This document shows positions 38,370-50,990 of a stretch of DNA of 64,000 nucleotides, in pieces. The notes below the pieces were generated by a model that saw only the letters and a program-made list of their open reading frames with translations, ran no database searches and was not told the DNA's origin. The stretch comes from Plectrocnemia conspersa (taxonomy: Eukaryota > Arthropoda > Insecta > Trichoptera > Polycentropodidae), in NCBI GenBank assembly GCA_009617715.1, contig VTFK01000065.1:496001-560000 (forward strand). Direction: 5' to 3'. Position 1 is the stretch's first letter. Every line of letters starts with the position of its first letter. A program made the translations under genes and the position numbers.

Positions 38370-38640
38370 CTTGCGCACAATCGCGACTTCGTTTCAAGTT
38401 CTGGCGGTAAATTAACTTTGAGAAAAAATCCTTAAAGAGCAAACACAATTAAGCGTATTTTCTTTGAGAAATTGTTTGCAAAGCAAAATCTTTGGTAATT
38501 GAAATTTTCCCTAAGGTCGAGTAATCTCGAAAAATGTGGCGCACTCGTTCACGAAGGAAAGACGAAATCCCCAAAGATATGTTATGTGATTATTTTTGCG
38601 GTGTTTTTTGCACTCCTTGACCTCCTTTGTTTAAACCATA
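38370..38640. other. Small GC-balanced island
   Basis: Mixed composition at 38370-38640. The 70-codon plus-strand frame covering part of it (38499-38711) runs into AT-rich noise. Confidence 0.28.
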
Positions 38641-39359
38641 TAAATAATATCAAAAAAAAAATTATTGATTTCGTTATTATAGAAGCACCAGTGTGTAAAA
38701 ATATTAATTAAAAAAATATTTTATATTAGCAATAATATGTATATGAGTATAATTATGTTAATGAATAGTGCGATATTTTTTTTTTTGTTAAAAAAACACT
38801 GCTAATTGGTGTCGAATTCAAAACATGTGCTACCAATAGTATCATAAAATACGTGCATTAAAAATAATGATCATATATCTCATTATCTGAACGCATAGGT
38901 ACTAGCTGGAATTAAACTAATGGATGTTGACGTTCGTTAATGTTGACAAAGCGAGTGTACTATCTCTGTGAGATAGTTACGATGTTCCATTTACATTTAC
39001 CATATTCATAATGGAAATAGTTAAAATTTTAAATATTTTTCAAGATAAAAAAATACGCTTTAAGCGCTTTTGAATTTAAAAACCATTATGGTATTTTTTT
39101 ATATGTAAATTAACTCTTTTAATTAACCTATCTCAACAAAATAAAAATTTCTTACTTAATGTCTCTAATCAACTTTAAAATTTATACCCATAAATATGTC
39201 ATATATAAGAGGAATATTTGTAAAGTATAGTTATAAATTAGCCCTTTTATTTATTTTTAACATTTATTGCTACTACGCTGGAACGCTTTGGACTAACGAA
39301 CGTAATGTTATAGTGCTTCATAATAATAATAATAGTATAATACTATGCTTTTCTCGTTG

Positions 39360-39690
39360 ACTTAAAATTAAATTGCGTTATCGGAAATTCAACGTGATAA
39401 TTCAAGTTATAAACGAGCCGTGAACAACGCAACGAATGAGCGTAATTTTACTCGCTCCAATTAATTCGCAGCCAAATTGTCATCTGAGTGACGCTGCATC
39501 CCTAAATTGTTTGCTCTGGCGCATCGGCGCTTGCATATGAAATGCACTAATGCAAAAATTTCTCTTAAAACTGCTCGTAAACCTACAAAATCTACCATAA
39601 ACGCCGCTCTACTGACCGGTTACCTACCAGGTTTAACGACATTGCAAAAATGTTAATAACGCGCTACTATCTGAGTACGTTGAAGCATAA
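39360..39690. other. GC-balanced island
   Basis: Distinct from its flanks and dense in CG words (GACGCTGCATCC, GGCGCATCGGCGC). Not coding on either strand. Confidence 0.35.
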
Positions 39691-41042
39691 AATATATTTA
39701 TATAGTAATAACAGTTTCTAACTTCTAATATTTCTAATTTTATATTAAAGAAGATATATCAAGACACAACTTAATGATAAAAATACGAAAATGGGTATAC
39801 AATACCGAAGAATGATGTGGACGTATGTACTTATGTACGAACATAATAATAAAAATAGAAATGATGAAATAAATTATTTATTATATTTTATAAAATAGCA
39901 ACACAGAGATGCTCTTTGAACTGTTAATGCTCAAAATGTTTGATGTAGTAATATGGCAGTCGGGGGAATCTGCAATGGAATAGAATATATTAAAAGGCAT
40001 AATAATATTATTACTTGTATCATGAAAGGCCAACACATCGACTAGTCGACTTGTACCGGAATCTATACAGAGCCATATAACTGTTTTTTTTAATTAATTA
40101 TTTATTTAATAAAAGAAAAAATATTTTTTTATGTGATTACATATTCAATTTAAATAAATATAATGGTGTATGCTGAATATTTGTATTTTAATACTATTAA
40201 CTACTTATGAAATATTATCTAAATTTTAGAAACAAGTATAAACATAATTTCAATATATAGTATATTCATAGTATGTGTTTAAATTATGTTATGTTAAGTA
40301 GAGTTAATACGTACTATATTCTTAACATATGAAACTTTATTTGTAAAAATGTATTTAGAAAGATACAAAAAAAAAAAATTTTTGTACTTAAATATTGTTA
40401 ATTAATTTTAATATATTTTTTTTCTTGATGTTTTCCGAGATATCTAAATTAATAATATATACACAAAAAAAAAGTACTCGCAAAAATATTTTTAATATAT
40501 TTTCCTTTATAGATAAACATAATAACTACATTACTAAATAGCACAACTATATATTTAAAATGAACATGTTTATATAAAGGTTAGGTACTTATAACTATTA
40601 ACTAATAAGTTGAGCACTAATAACCCCTGAGAGATGAAATATGGATTTTTAAAGCGTTGAAGGGTAGGTTTACTTATAAAATGAAAAAAAAAACATAATT
40701 TCAGAAAACTAGAACTGCATGAAAGGCTCTAATCAAAATTATTTTATGCACTCGTATCGTATATTTGCAACTATTTATCACTTCATATTATTATTATTTA
40801 ACAATCTCCTGATGATTTTTTTTCAACTACTTTAACTGTCCTTTCTTCGTTTTATTAATCTTTTTTTATGGACACCATGCTTTTTGTTACAGGAGTAAAA
40901 TTTAAGTAGTACATTAATTAAACGTGTCTAAAAAATGTTAAGAAACACTGCTTTAAGCTGTATCTGATCTGTGGCTTAATTTATTTTAAATATTATAGCA
41001 TTTTATCTAAAAATGTAATATCAATATTCTGTAAATCTCTGA
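39691..41042. other. AT-rich tract, nothing recognised
   Basis: Its right end (about 40700-41042) is the region directly downstream of the minus-strand LINE fragment at 41043 and may hold its 3' untranslated part, but no tail is visible. Confidence 0.4.
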
Positions 41043-41354
41043 TTATGTGGAAATATGCGCTACTGATATGTATTTTAATTTAATGTTATCGTAGTCACCG
41101 ATACACAAGATTAGTGGATTAATGTGGTTTCGCGAGATATTTTTATAATATTTTCTGATTTGAAAATGATAGTGTTCTTTAATTGTTGCTATTTTAAGGC
41201 TGATATACAATTTTTCAAGATTATTAGAAAAAGGTGTGTTATATATTATTTTTATAGCGTTGTTTAGAATGACTTGTAATTTAGAAAAAATTATATTACT
41301 GGTGTTACCATATACTATATGTTAAAATGAGTCTAATTATTTGCTATAGATTGA
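41043..41354 (-). pseudogene. LINE reverse transcriptase C-terminal fragment
   Basis: The minus strand reads IYSK-stop-LDSF-stop-HIVYGNTS, fitting the IYxxLxxSxLxYGIxxWGNT block. Next come SKLQVILNNAIKIIYNTPF and then LYISLKIATIKEHYHFQIRK, fitting the LQKxAIRIIxxxPxxxxxxxLFxxLxIxxIxxxxxxQIxxF segment downstream of the RT palm in CR1/Jockey elements. The next stretch, DYDNIKLKYISVAHIST, fits the terminal ..TRxKxNIKLxR.. region. The last 93 codons are open; the earlier part has two stops. With the scraps at 48525 and 52504, it would read in amino-to-carboxy order on the minus strand. Confidence 0.68.
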
Positions 41355-41359
41355 AATTT

Positions 41360-43560
41360 TATTTTTTATAACGCCCTCTTTTTGTTAAATATCGGTCGAA
41401 GGGCCCCAATGGCGATATGGTTAATACTGTATTAAAGTACGCACTTAATATATGCATCAACTAAATATTTATTATTTTGATAATTATAATTTTAGCTACT
41501 ATATCAATTCCATATTCTGAAGATCATTTTAGTTATGGTATGAAAATTATTTTTCTTTTTATCAATGATTTTTATATCTACTTGCAAATAAAAATCTTAA
41601 AATTATTTTTAAATTTAAAGTCTAAATAGCTGGAAAAACTTTTGAAAATACATTGAGAATTGTAAAACATTTTCTTAATAACGATTTTGGAATATTTATC
41701 GTTTTTACACACAGGGAATATAACTGACATGTAAATGTCAACAGCCAGCTGTGTATTATATTAAAATAATTAAAAGTACAATTCTATTTTTACAGCGGGC
41801 AAATTATAGTATATTATTTATTTATATTAAAAATAATATTTTCACTGCCGAGCATTTTTACATTAATTTTTATTTTAAATAAAGTGTTTTTAAAATTAAA
41901 ATAGCAATTAAATATTATTTTTTAACAAATATAGTAATTTATAAAAATCTTTGCGACTAATTATGCTTTAATTTTCCCTAAATATTATCTATAAAATATC
42001 ATAAAAACATATATGTATATTTAAACATCGTTATTTTCTGTAAAATATAACAGTTCCAAAATAAAATATCCCGAATTAACGCTTCGTATCTCTCTGATAT
42101 CATTTTTTAAAGTAAAAATCCTAAAATATGCATTTTCATTAATTTTCTTAGCCATCCTTATATTTTTTTAATGCTGGCTGATACAAAAACTTGGTTAATG
42201 TTGCTTTAATAGAGCTTTACAGTATTATAATATATATTTTAAAAAAATATAAAAACGACCTTTATATTTTTACACACAGATGGCTACTTAACTCTAGAAA
42301 ATTATTTTTAAATATTTTACCATACTTAACAAATTTATCCTTTAGATTTATATAATCATTTAATATACTAGTGTTTGTCTTTTAGATTAAAATAAAGCTA
42401 ATAATTAAAAAAACGCGATTTTATAATCTTTAGTTTATTTAAATAAATATATATGTACGTACTCGTATGTTGTATATATTCATATGTATATGTACATACA
42501 TGCACGCGACAATTTAGGCACATTTTCAGTAAGATGTGTTATACCTACGTATAATAGAAATAAACAGCTTGCCTCAGAGGGCATTCGCGGAACACGTCAA
42601 ACATATTTCGCTCAGGGAGGAGCTTTGAAAATGTTTGTTTTTATTTTTGCGTTTTGCACAACATAAAAAATGTAAAACATGCACATTTCTTTAATACGTA
42701 CACGTATGTTGCTTCTGAATATTACATTAAAACAATAACCTAGCAGATTATTCTCGGTTACCTGAATACCGTACTATTTTTTTAAAAAGGCTATTATATA
42801 ATAGCTTTGTTTCTTAGTCGGTAAAAAACATTATTTTTAGATTATATTATACAACGCAAAATAAGTATAAAATAAATAGCCTTTTACCATTATTTAAAAG
42901 TATTTTAAATTATTTTCTTACAATATAAGTATATGTTTATTTTAATTTGATATAAGCACTACTTTATATTACAAAATAAAATATGTATATACAAACAAGT
43001 ATGTACGTATATTACGATAATTCAGTAGTTATATTGTGATGTAAAGGATGAGTCGCACGTTCAATATTTGTTACGTAATATTGTCAGCACTGAACCAACA
43101 TACAATGTGTATTTTAGTCGACGAATAAACACGTATTTAGTGCAATTTCGTGGTGGATATCCAATAATGTATAATAATTGATATTCATCAAACACTCTAT
43201 GCTTTATAGTTTATTATTTTATATGTATGTAAATAAATTATTGTTTATGTATTCATTTGAAACATAATTATTCATTTTACTACGAACGAATTGTACGATT
43301 AAAGTGATAACATGAACTATGAAACATTTATATGAATGTGGCAAATACGGTGCTCTCAACTTTTCTCCGTGCTTAGTGGTTTGTGATTTGAATATTAATA
43401 AAGGTGTATCTAACGCGTGAGGGTGTGTTTGTTTTGCCAGTGGTTGAAAATCCTTTTATAAATTTAAATTTTATTTATATTAATGAAATGATTTTTAATT
43501 AAAAATAAATTTGGCTATTCAGAAGGGTAAATAAAAATTGTATTAGTATTTTTAATATAT
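41360..43560. other. AT-rich desert
   Basis: No recognised element apart from a short mixed patch at 42500-42610 with a 60-codon frame (42484-42666) that resembles nothing. Confidence 0.48.
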
Positions 43561-43568
43561 TTTACATA

Positions 43569-43600
43569 CAGCGTGGTGCAAAACCAAAAGGAAACCTTTT
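43569..43600 (+). mobile_element. Possible single terminus of a Tc1/mariner-type element
   Basis: TACAGCGTGGTGCAAAACC after a TA resembles in style the terminal inverted repeats of Tc1/mariner elements (TA then CAGxGTGxTGCAAAA). I found no matching inverted end or transposase within 2 kb, so this rests on style alone. Confidence 0.15.
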
Positions 43601-43809
43601 ATTTCAATGCCGAAATTAATTTTATAATTGAGTGATCTCTATAGTTCTCAATTATATTAATATGCAAAAAAAAAAAATTATTAGATGGCATTTCATCACA
43701 TTTAACGAACATTTTAATTAAACAAACTTTTATTAAGACAGCTTAAGGAAGCGTTTATTCTTATATTCTACGCATTACATAGACATTGCTGTATAATTGT
43801 GATTGGTCA

Positions 43810-44110
43810 GCAAGCTTTGTAACCCTGAATACTAAAGCCTAGACTACGGTGAGGAGAAGGTAGTCACCAATAGCCACTCGAAGATACCAGCAGTCCGCCG
43901 CCCGCGGACAACACACTGTCATGCGGGCTCACATCCCGAGGAACTTTTCCATATAAGCACCACCGTAGCAGAGAGGGGTCAACATCCGCTCAACACTCGC
44001 TGCCACGCCACCTACTAGACCTCTGAGGATCTCCCACGGACATCATCTCTACGCCAGCTTCTCCACCATTGCTCGGAGAAAACATCTCGCCATTTATCGT
44101 CTATCGCAAT
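43810..44110. other. Compact GC-rich island, transposon-like
   Basis: One of the most sharply bounded G+C-rich blocks in the window (core 43880-44060, with CCGCCGCCCGCGGACAA). All three plus frames carry stops, so it is not an exon. The abrupt edges and composition resemble an untranslated end of a retrotransposon more than the softer-edged islands elsewhere, but no terminal repeat, tail or target duplication is seen. Confidence 0.3.
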
Positions 44111-44619
44111 TTAATATAATATTATAAAACTCTAACTAGATTCAACACACCCCTAGGGTTCTCAAACCTTAAAAAAATATTTTTAAGATACTATAAAAAC
44201 AGATTTATTATAAGGTAAAATTTAATTATATATTTTCATCCTGAATTGATTTCAATAATAATATTATTTTATGTGACGCATTGGGATAATCTGTCTAAAT
44301 AAATAATGAAAACATGATTGTTGTGAAAACTACTTATTTATGTCCATGGGATAACGACGGATTTTTTTTTTGAAAAATGTCTTTCGCAACCTCTAAGGAT
44401 ACATTTATGACATTACACTGTATTGATGCATGCGTTGTTTTTATATAATTATTTTAGAGCCAGTGCTTAAAAAAGTACTTAGCTTTACTAATTATTTATG
44501 TAAATTGGTCAGGTTAAGAGTAATAAAAATATTTAAAATTAATATTTTTGTATAGTGATGTTTTATAATATAAATATCTCAATTGCTCTCCCTATATATA
44601 ACAATAATGGTTTACTTTA

Positions 44620-45460
44620 AGCTTCACGCACACATATGGCTATATTAATGCACATCCCTCCCGTTTGACATTTAGTTTCCGGTTGACCGGAAGTTCAGCA
44701 GACCCGCAACCCATTCTTCACATGTCAATTGGCAATCACTTTTATTACACAATCCTCTTTTTGGGTTTTCGTGTCATAGATCAATGTCGGTCGAGAAACC
44801 AATGACACCTTACAACTTACACCGTTTCATAAGTACAATAATCACAGTTGAAATATTTCATTCCATCGCTGTTGAAAATTCAGGCCGCAATACCGCAAAA
44901 CCACAGCTCGCCAAACTTTGACGTCGTTTCAAAGAGTATTTGCTCACATCACCGGGAATATTTATTATAAGTCCGCCGGGATAAGGTCCCGATTGGTTCG
45001 CAGGTGAGTTTTACATTTGTAAATGTGGCGCGAAATGGAGTGATGCTACAGGGAGAGAGGGACTCGACTCATCCCAGCGGGACCGCACGCATGAACGGAG
45101 CGAAACGTTTCGCACGAGCAAAACTCAATCACACCCATACACGGGTCCATTCCGGTGCCATATGCTTGTTGGACCATGGCCTAAGGTCGCCTAGGCAGAT
45201 GGATACCTGCAATTTTTAGGGACAAACATCGTTACGGGACGCCTTTGTGTCGGCGTCGGTACGCGTCGTCCGGCAGCCAACGGAGCGGAAAAATAAAAGC
45301 GCTAAAGAATCGAAAGTCAAATTTCATCGAACCCCTTCGATGGGTACAGTTTAAAAATAGTGTTCCATTTCTAGAGTGAGAATTTTCTGTGTTACGATCA
45401 CATTTAAAATTATTTGTATATAATTTTACACCTGAATTAATTTTAAGATGAGTCAAAATA
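44620..45460. other. Large GC-balanced island with a splice-bounded segment
   Basis: Mixed composition over 840 bp. Within it, 44884-45003 lies between an AG (TTGAAAATTCAG) and a perfect donor, TTCGCAG|GTGAGT. It is exactly 120 nt, and one frame is open across all 39 whole codons. The encoded stretch (KTTARQTLTSFQRVFAHITG in its middle) resembles no family I know. The pyrimidine tract before 44884 is poor. Downstream frames of 71 codons (+) and 77 codons (-) look incidental. Confidence 0.25.
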
Positions 45461-45900
45461 AACATTTGATTGGAAAATATCCATGTTTACCAATATACTT
45501 AGGAGTATAATATGTATATTTCTTCAAATATAAATATTTTTGGAATATAATATTTATAAGTAAGAAATATTTAAAAAGAAATATAGGACCAATAAGCTTT
45601 GAATTTCAAATTACAACCTCCCTGATCCCTTACATAAATTTTAACCACGTGATAGTTAAAATTCAAGTTATCGTTTATGGTTTTAAATAAATGTAGCAAG
45701 ATTTTTGAAAAAATAAACAAAATGGCATTTAATAATTCTAAATCTTATCTCAATAATGAATCTAAATCATAAAAAAATAATAATTCGCAAGACAATTCGT
45801 AAAACATATTTGTGCAAAAAAATATTTGTTTTTATCTAAATGTCTGTATTGTAAAAATATCGTATCCAATATATTTACATTATAAATATTAGTGCAATTG
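45461..45900. other. AT-rich tract, nothing recognised
   Basis: Separates two GC-balanced islands and contains no recognised feature. Confidence 0.45.
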
Positions 45901-46262
45901 CTAATATTTTCTACCCCTCGAATCTCTTCCATGTGCACCCAAGAAAAGTATTAAGCCTCGTAAAGTTTTTCTTTCATAAGCGTCCGCATTGTAAATCTGC
46001 GTTATTCGTAGCCAACGCGAAATATAAATCTAATTCGTGTGATTATTGTAGGCGGTGCGCTTTAGCAACTTCTTCCCATCCGGACGAGGGTAAAAAAAAC
46101 GTAACCAAAGTGAATCGTAGATTTAGTCTTATCTTGTGTTTGCGGCTCTGGAATATGAGAATCTTATTAATAATTTCTTTCCTGTATAATAAATTGTCTT
46201 TTGCGTTGAACTTGTGCGCCAAGGACAAGAAAAAATGTTTCCTCCTTCATTTCGCACTGTAA
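45900..46262. other. GC-balanced island
   Basis: Open on the plus strand for 109 codons (45933-46262, GTG first), with a cysteine group (NSCDYCRRCALA) lacking any known zinc-finger spacing. The frame ends in hydrophobic noise. Candidate regulatory DNA rather than a gene. Confidence 0.28.
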
Positions 46263-46899
46263 TAATATTTTGCTGAAAACGTGTTTACAAGGTGGTTTTT
46301 TATTGCATGTACTATATTTTCCGAAAAAAACTGGATATGTATGTGGGAATTTGTATATTTTTTTTGTAAATTTCGTTACGGAGGACTTAACGCTCAAATA
46401 AAGTGAATTACTTTACAAGCATTTTATTCGTAGGTAATAATAATTTGAGCATAAATTAGATATTTTTTTTTAATAAAAAAATACTGTTGTCATTATTTGG
46501 AAATAGGTCTGCAACTTAAAAAATGGCAAGTGGAAGCCAATCTTCCACTATAATAAACTTTAAATTAAAATCACTTACATATATTACGTATATTTTTTTG
46601 TTATCAAAATTTTTCTAAAATTCACAAAAAATTTTCAGTATTATTTATAAGTGAGATTTAGGGAAATATACAAGATCAGCACTTTCTAAGAAATAACGAT
46701 AAAAAAACAGATGTTCACTATAAAGGCAATTATGTGAGGACAAAATAAAGTTTATATAATTATGGCTTCAATTTATTCATAGTAAATGTATAATGCTAAA
46801 ATATTATTGGACAAACTTTCTACAATATCAACGAATGTTGTGAACCTGTAATAAACAAGTTTTGTGCGTAGTTTACGATACACCTGTTAGTTGTTTTTA
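46263..46899. other. AT-rich tract, nothing recognised
   Basis: A 76-codon minus frame (46167-46397) overlaps the left edge and is unassigned. Confidence 0.45.
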
Positions 46900-47050
46900 T
46901 ATACCGGGATACTACTCTGACCTTTAATAATGGACTAGAAAGTTAGACCACACTGTCTCGCTACGGACTGGCCCAGGAGTAAATTAAGAACTGATGTCCA
47001 CCTCCGTCCTTGGTTACCGTACGGTTCCCGCCTATTTGCGTATTGTAAAC
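46900..47050. other. Short GC-balanced island
   Basis: About 150 bp, sharp-edged, with CCTTGGTTACCGTACGGTTC near its end (CCGTACGG is an 8-bp palindrome). No coding frame. Confidence 0.33.
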
Positions 47051-48524
47051 CATACTAATATAAAATGTATGCGATACCCTTATTTACAGCCACCCTTAAA
47101 AGCTCTTTGCGACTATCTCATATTTATGCATAAATTTAATATCACGAATGGTTATTAATGAGGGAATGCATTAGTGGATTAAAATTGTATTTTATATTTA
47201 ATAATAATAAAAAATAGTATAATTTATGAAATTTAAATTATTTACAATTAGATAGACGATCAAGAAAATTCATTTTACCATAAGTTTTATTATATGTGTT
47301 TTAAACGCGATGACTCACAAAAGTTGCTCTATTTCCTGAGCACGGAAATGTTAGTAGTATAATCTTGAAGTACTCCGTGAGTAATTTCTGGATTCAGCTT
47401 TCAAAGTATTGTTTTTTTTATAAATAAAATATAAGTTTTATGTAAATATCACAAAAAACCCTAATTTTGTTCACAATTAAACTAACGATTCCCAATATCC
47501 TATTTACGTAGGCTACGGAGAAAAACTCATATTTGTATCTTTATATAATATAATAAGCCGATGATCCATTAAATATTAAAAAGAAAATTCAGTAAATGGT
47601 TATATAAAACAGAATGAATATTAAATTGTATGTAATATATTAATGCACATATATACATTTTATTATAAACTGTTGGAATATAGAAACACAGGCATTTTTT
47701 ATCGTCGGTATTCAGAAGCAAATTTTTCTTTCGTTAATTACACTAAGTTCAATGTACAACAAGCCTAACAGTACATATTTTCTTTACAAATAATTATTAT
47801 CATTTTAATAGGCTACATATATATTTTTTTGTAAACATAAAAACATGCTTAGAAATATATACGCCCCACATGTTTTTTATAAAAACGTTTATTTTAATAC
47901 TTTAATTAATTTAAAAAAAAAAACATTTTGCTTACTGATATATAACCATTTTTATGTTTATAATTTTCTCATTAAATTTAACTTTAATAAAGAGTAAAAA
48001 TATAAAATAAAACGTCGAGGGTTACAATTTCCAGGAAAACAACTAAGTGACCTATTACAATTTAATTTGAAAAAAAGAGAAGAAAAAACAATTAATTACG
48101 TGCTAATTTAGGTACATTTAGCTGAATATCTGAAATATGTCAGCCTCTAAAACAAAAATTTTGTGCTTATATGGAAATTAAATGTTGTTTTTATCATAAT
48201 TTCTGATAATATCCTAAAGTCCAAGTGTCATTGTTGCTCATGAATAATAACATTGTTTTGGTTTTCTCAAAAATATTGCCTGTCTTACAATAATTAAAAT
48301 ATTAAACAAAATGTCAAGATTGTTATCTTTTAAGTCACGTCGCAAACTTTAACTTTTTATTAAATGCAACAACATAGCAATAATTAATTCTAAACGATAA
48401 ACGACTTACATAAGATATTAAAAAAATGTACATATTTACATTTGATAAACATTTTTTAATCGTCAACATATTAAAATGTCTAAATAAACAATTCCTATGT
48501 TTATGTTATTTATAAATGGAAAAA
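47051..48524. other. AT-rich desert
   Basis: No gene, RNA or element recognised. Confidence 0.48.
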
Positions 48525-48776
48525 TTAGCACAGAATTATGAGTTCTTTCCTGTGACACATCAAAGCATGGTAATAATTTTTTCGCTTATCACAAATAAAA
48601 AACAACAAATTGTTGACGATTATAGATATATAATAATGAAAAGGTTTTTGGTAGATCATTAAAAAACCTAGATTGAATATGAATGAGTGGTTCACTTTAT
48701 CAAAATTCATATATAATACATAATTATTAATATCGAGAGATTCTATCACCTCAATTGTGTCAAAATATTGGTGACG
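48525..48776 (-). pseudogene. LINE reverse transcriptase fragment (FDxVNHS block)
   Basis: The minus strand reads TIEVIESLDINNYVLYMNFD and then KVNHSFIFNLGFLMIYQKPF. This follows the CR1-like RT segment ..xxIxxALDxxxYVLxxxxDxSKAFDxVNHSILLxKLxxLGIxxxxxxW.. . The first catalytic aspartate and SKA are missing, so the text passes from MN straight to FDKVNHS; the FDKVNHS core is exact. About 84 codons are free of stops. SINE copy 2 lies just beyond, at 48850-48992. Clade assignment is inferred. Confidence 0.62.
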
Positions 48777-48849
48777 GTATAACGTTTTAGTAACACAAAA
48801 AGTCTGGGAATAGGTGACAGCTATATAATTAATTATAAATTATTATGTG

Positions 48850-48992
48850 TAATATAATTTATAAGCAATAGATGCCACTTTGCAGCTGATGCCTGTTTTT
48901 AATAAAAGCGAATACAAATTTGAGTTTGCTGCCAGGCTCGAACCTGCGACCGCTAGGTTAACAGTCTGAGGCGATACAGACTACGCCGTAGC
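48850..48992 (-). mobile_element. tRNA-derived SINE, best-preserved copy 2
   Basis: Read on the minus strand from 48992: GCTACGGCGTAGTCTG.., then AGACTGTTAACCTA (anticodon-like loop with GTT), then the near-perfect Pol III B-box GGTTCGAGCCTGG at 48924-48936. The acceptor halves pair for only about three base pairs, so this is a SINE head and not a functional tRNA. The unrelated tail (CTTTTATTAAAAACAGG, AGCTGCAAAGTGGCATC) is shared with copy 1 at 552-690, which defines the family. No tail repeat or target duplication is clear. Confidence 0.6.
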
Positions 48993-49419
48993 TTGTTATT
49001 GAATAATGAAATATTGGTATTTATCCAAATTGGGGATAGAACTTTTAAATATATATTTAACTTACATGCTGTGTAGTATAACAGTTTATTTATACCTGAT
49101 GACATTTTGAATGAATAGTCGTTAAAATTTGCATCGTACAATGCAATGAAAATCTATAATTAGAATTTTTATTTTCTAAAACATCTGTAAAAAATATATT
49201 TTCTGAGGATAAAGATACTTTCTTGATTGATGAGTGTAAATTCAATATTTTAACCAATGTGGAAATCTGGGTATTTAGCATCTCTTTGATGAGCAGAAAA
49301 TATTTTTTTTTTTTAATAAAAGTATATTTACTAAACTATGTATTTTATACATGAACATAAATGAAGTGGCACATATATGTTTATGTTGCACGTTCACATG
49401 TGTAGTGGCTTACAAGTCC

Positions 49420-49900
49420 GAGTCAGTCGACTGAAAGCTTATTCAATTTGATGTACTTTTTACCAAAGGTTTGGCTGCTCACAATTTTGCATCCTCGTGT
49501 TTGCCGAGCAACATTTTTACATCTGCATTAGTCACGGGTCTCGGCGCTGGTAATGGATTTTCGCTGCAAGTCTGGCAATCCTTAAAACTAAAACTAGTGT
49601 TTCTCTCTCTCTACCTCTCTCTCTCTCTTTCTCTCTATTAACCGGTGAAATATACACGTTTCCTGGCTGCGACCATAAATCAGAAACTGGCCATGGCTAG
49701 CAAAGTACCATACCGCGTCATGCTCGCGAGTGCACACTATCTTTTCTCTTCCTTCCCGGCAAAAGTTTATAATAATTTACAGCTAAACAACTTCAGCAAC
49801 GGTTCAGTTATCTTCAGCAACTTTTTCGGGATGGAACTACTCGCCGACGTTTGCGACGCCACAACTGGAACCATGGCGCGTGATTCGCTTACCGCATTCA
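49420..49900. other. GC-balanced island containing the (CT)n tract
   Basis: A 99-codon plus frame (49645-49944) starts just after the CT tract. It includes SSFPAKVYNNLQLNNFSNGS but no domain is recognised. Two GCCAT/ATGGC words (ATGGC at 49693 and 49873) accompany the GAGA tract, a combination reminiscent of insect Polycomb/Trithorax elements. Inference only. Confidence 0.35.
49602..49636. repeat. (CT)n microsatellite with two interruptions
   Basis: CT/CTCT repeats over 35 bp; the minus strand is GAGAG-rich, so it could bind GAGA-type factors. It lies within the island at 49420-49900. Confidence 0.88.
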
Positions 49901-50455
49901 GTTTTTTTCTATTAAAAAAACTCTTAGTGATAAAACAACTGTAATTTGCTTAAAATTGTATTATAATGCTAATGATAAAACAACATTTCTCTTTTCAACT
50001 TACAAACAAATCTACAGAGTTTTAATTACTTATCAAAATAGTTAAGGGCTCTAAATTGAGAAAAAGTGAAAACTTTTTAATAATCTTTGCTTTAGTTTTT
50101 TAATTTTCTTTATTATATTCTTAAACTTTTTTTAGTTAGTGTATTTGTTACCAATTTTTGGATAAGTCCTTAGCCATAAAAATATGAATTTGACGAAGTG
50201 CAATGTAATACTTTTTAGGGTGTAAAAATCAATCAGATCCAGCATTTTTTGGGTCGCTTTATTCATACATGTTTTTAAGCACCATTTATTAATTTTATTC
50301 CTTAAGTTTTTTCCAGTGGACAAAATAAAATAAAATCATGATAACTAATCTCTTATCTAATGATCCAAAGTCTATGAATAAAAATAAAAATATTGGTTTA
50401 TTTCAACATAATAAACAATTCAATCTCATGCATATATTTGCTACACGTCTTAATC
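49901..50455. other. AT-rich tract, nothing recognised
   Basis: A 63-codon minus frame (50132-50323) is unassigned. Confidence 0.45.
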
Positions 50456-50990
50456 TATATAGCGATCTATACAACGTCTGAATCAACAAGCGCGCCGTTT
50501 ATTACAAATTCCTCATCGAACAACGTTAAATGCCTCATGAAATTCATGGCTATATACATATACACATCTTACAATGCATGTGGATTTCGGTACAGTATCA
50601 TCACGCGTGATCCGCCTGTTAATCATGCCACAATACACATAGACAGTTTTAAATTTATCCTAGTGCCAGTGCTGGTAATCGTCCTTTTGAGGCACAGCTT
50701 CTAGCCGGACACGTAAACGGATTAACTGGACCCGCAACGTAAATTGCAGGCTAGGCTGACACAAGAGAGGCTAATGAGCTAATTGAGGCATCACGTAGCG
50801 GTCGAGAGAAAAAATATTATCCGAACAAACCTCTTGCAGGGGCATAAGACAATTTCGGACGCCTGTATTTAACGGCGTACCTCTGAAAGACCATTCACGC
50901 TTATTTCCGTGAAGGCAATTTCATATATGAATAAATAGAAAAACTTTATGCGCTCAAGAAAAACAGGAGAAAACACGTGTTACTCATCAA
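50456..50990. other. GC-balanced island
   Basis: Mixed composition, with an open 103-codon plus frame (50393-50704) that starts in AT-rich DNA and resembles nothing. The block continues non-coding to about 50920. Confidence 0.32.

Noticed and set aside
43569..43600. A defined Tc1/mariner element beginning here
   Set aside because: No matching inverted terminus or transposase was found within reach. Listed only as a possible lone end.
48924..48992. Functional tRNA-Asn (GTT) on the minus strand
   Set aside because: The acceptor stem pairs for only about three base pairs, and the non-tRNA tail is shared with another copy, so it is a SINE head.
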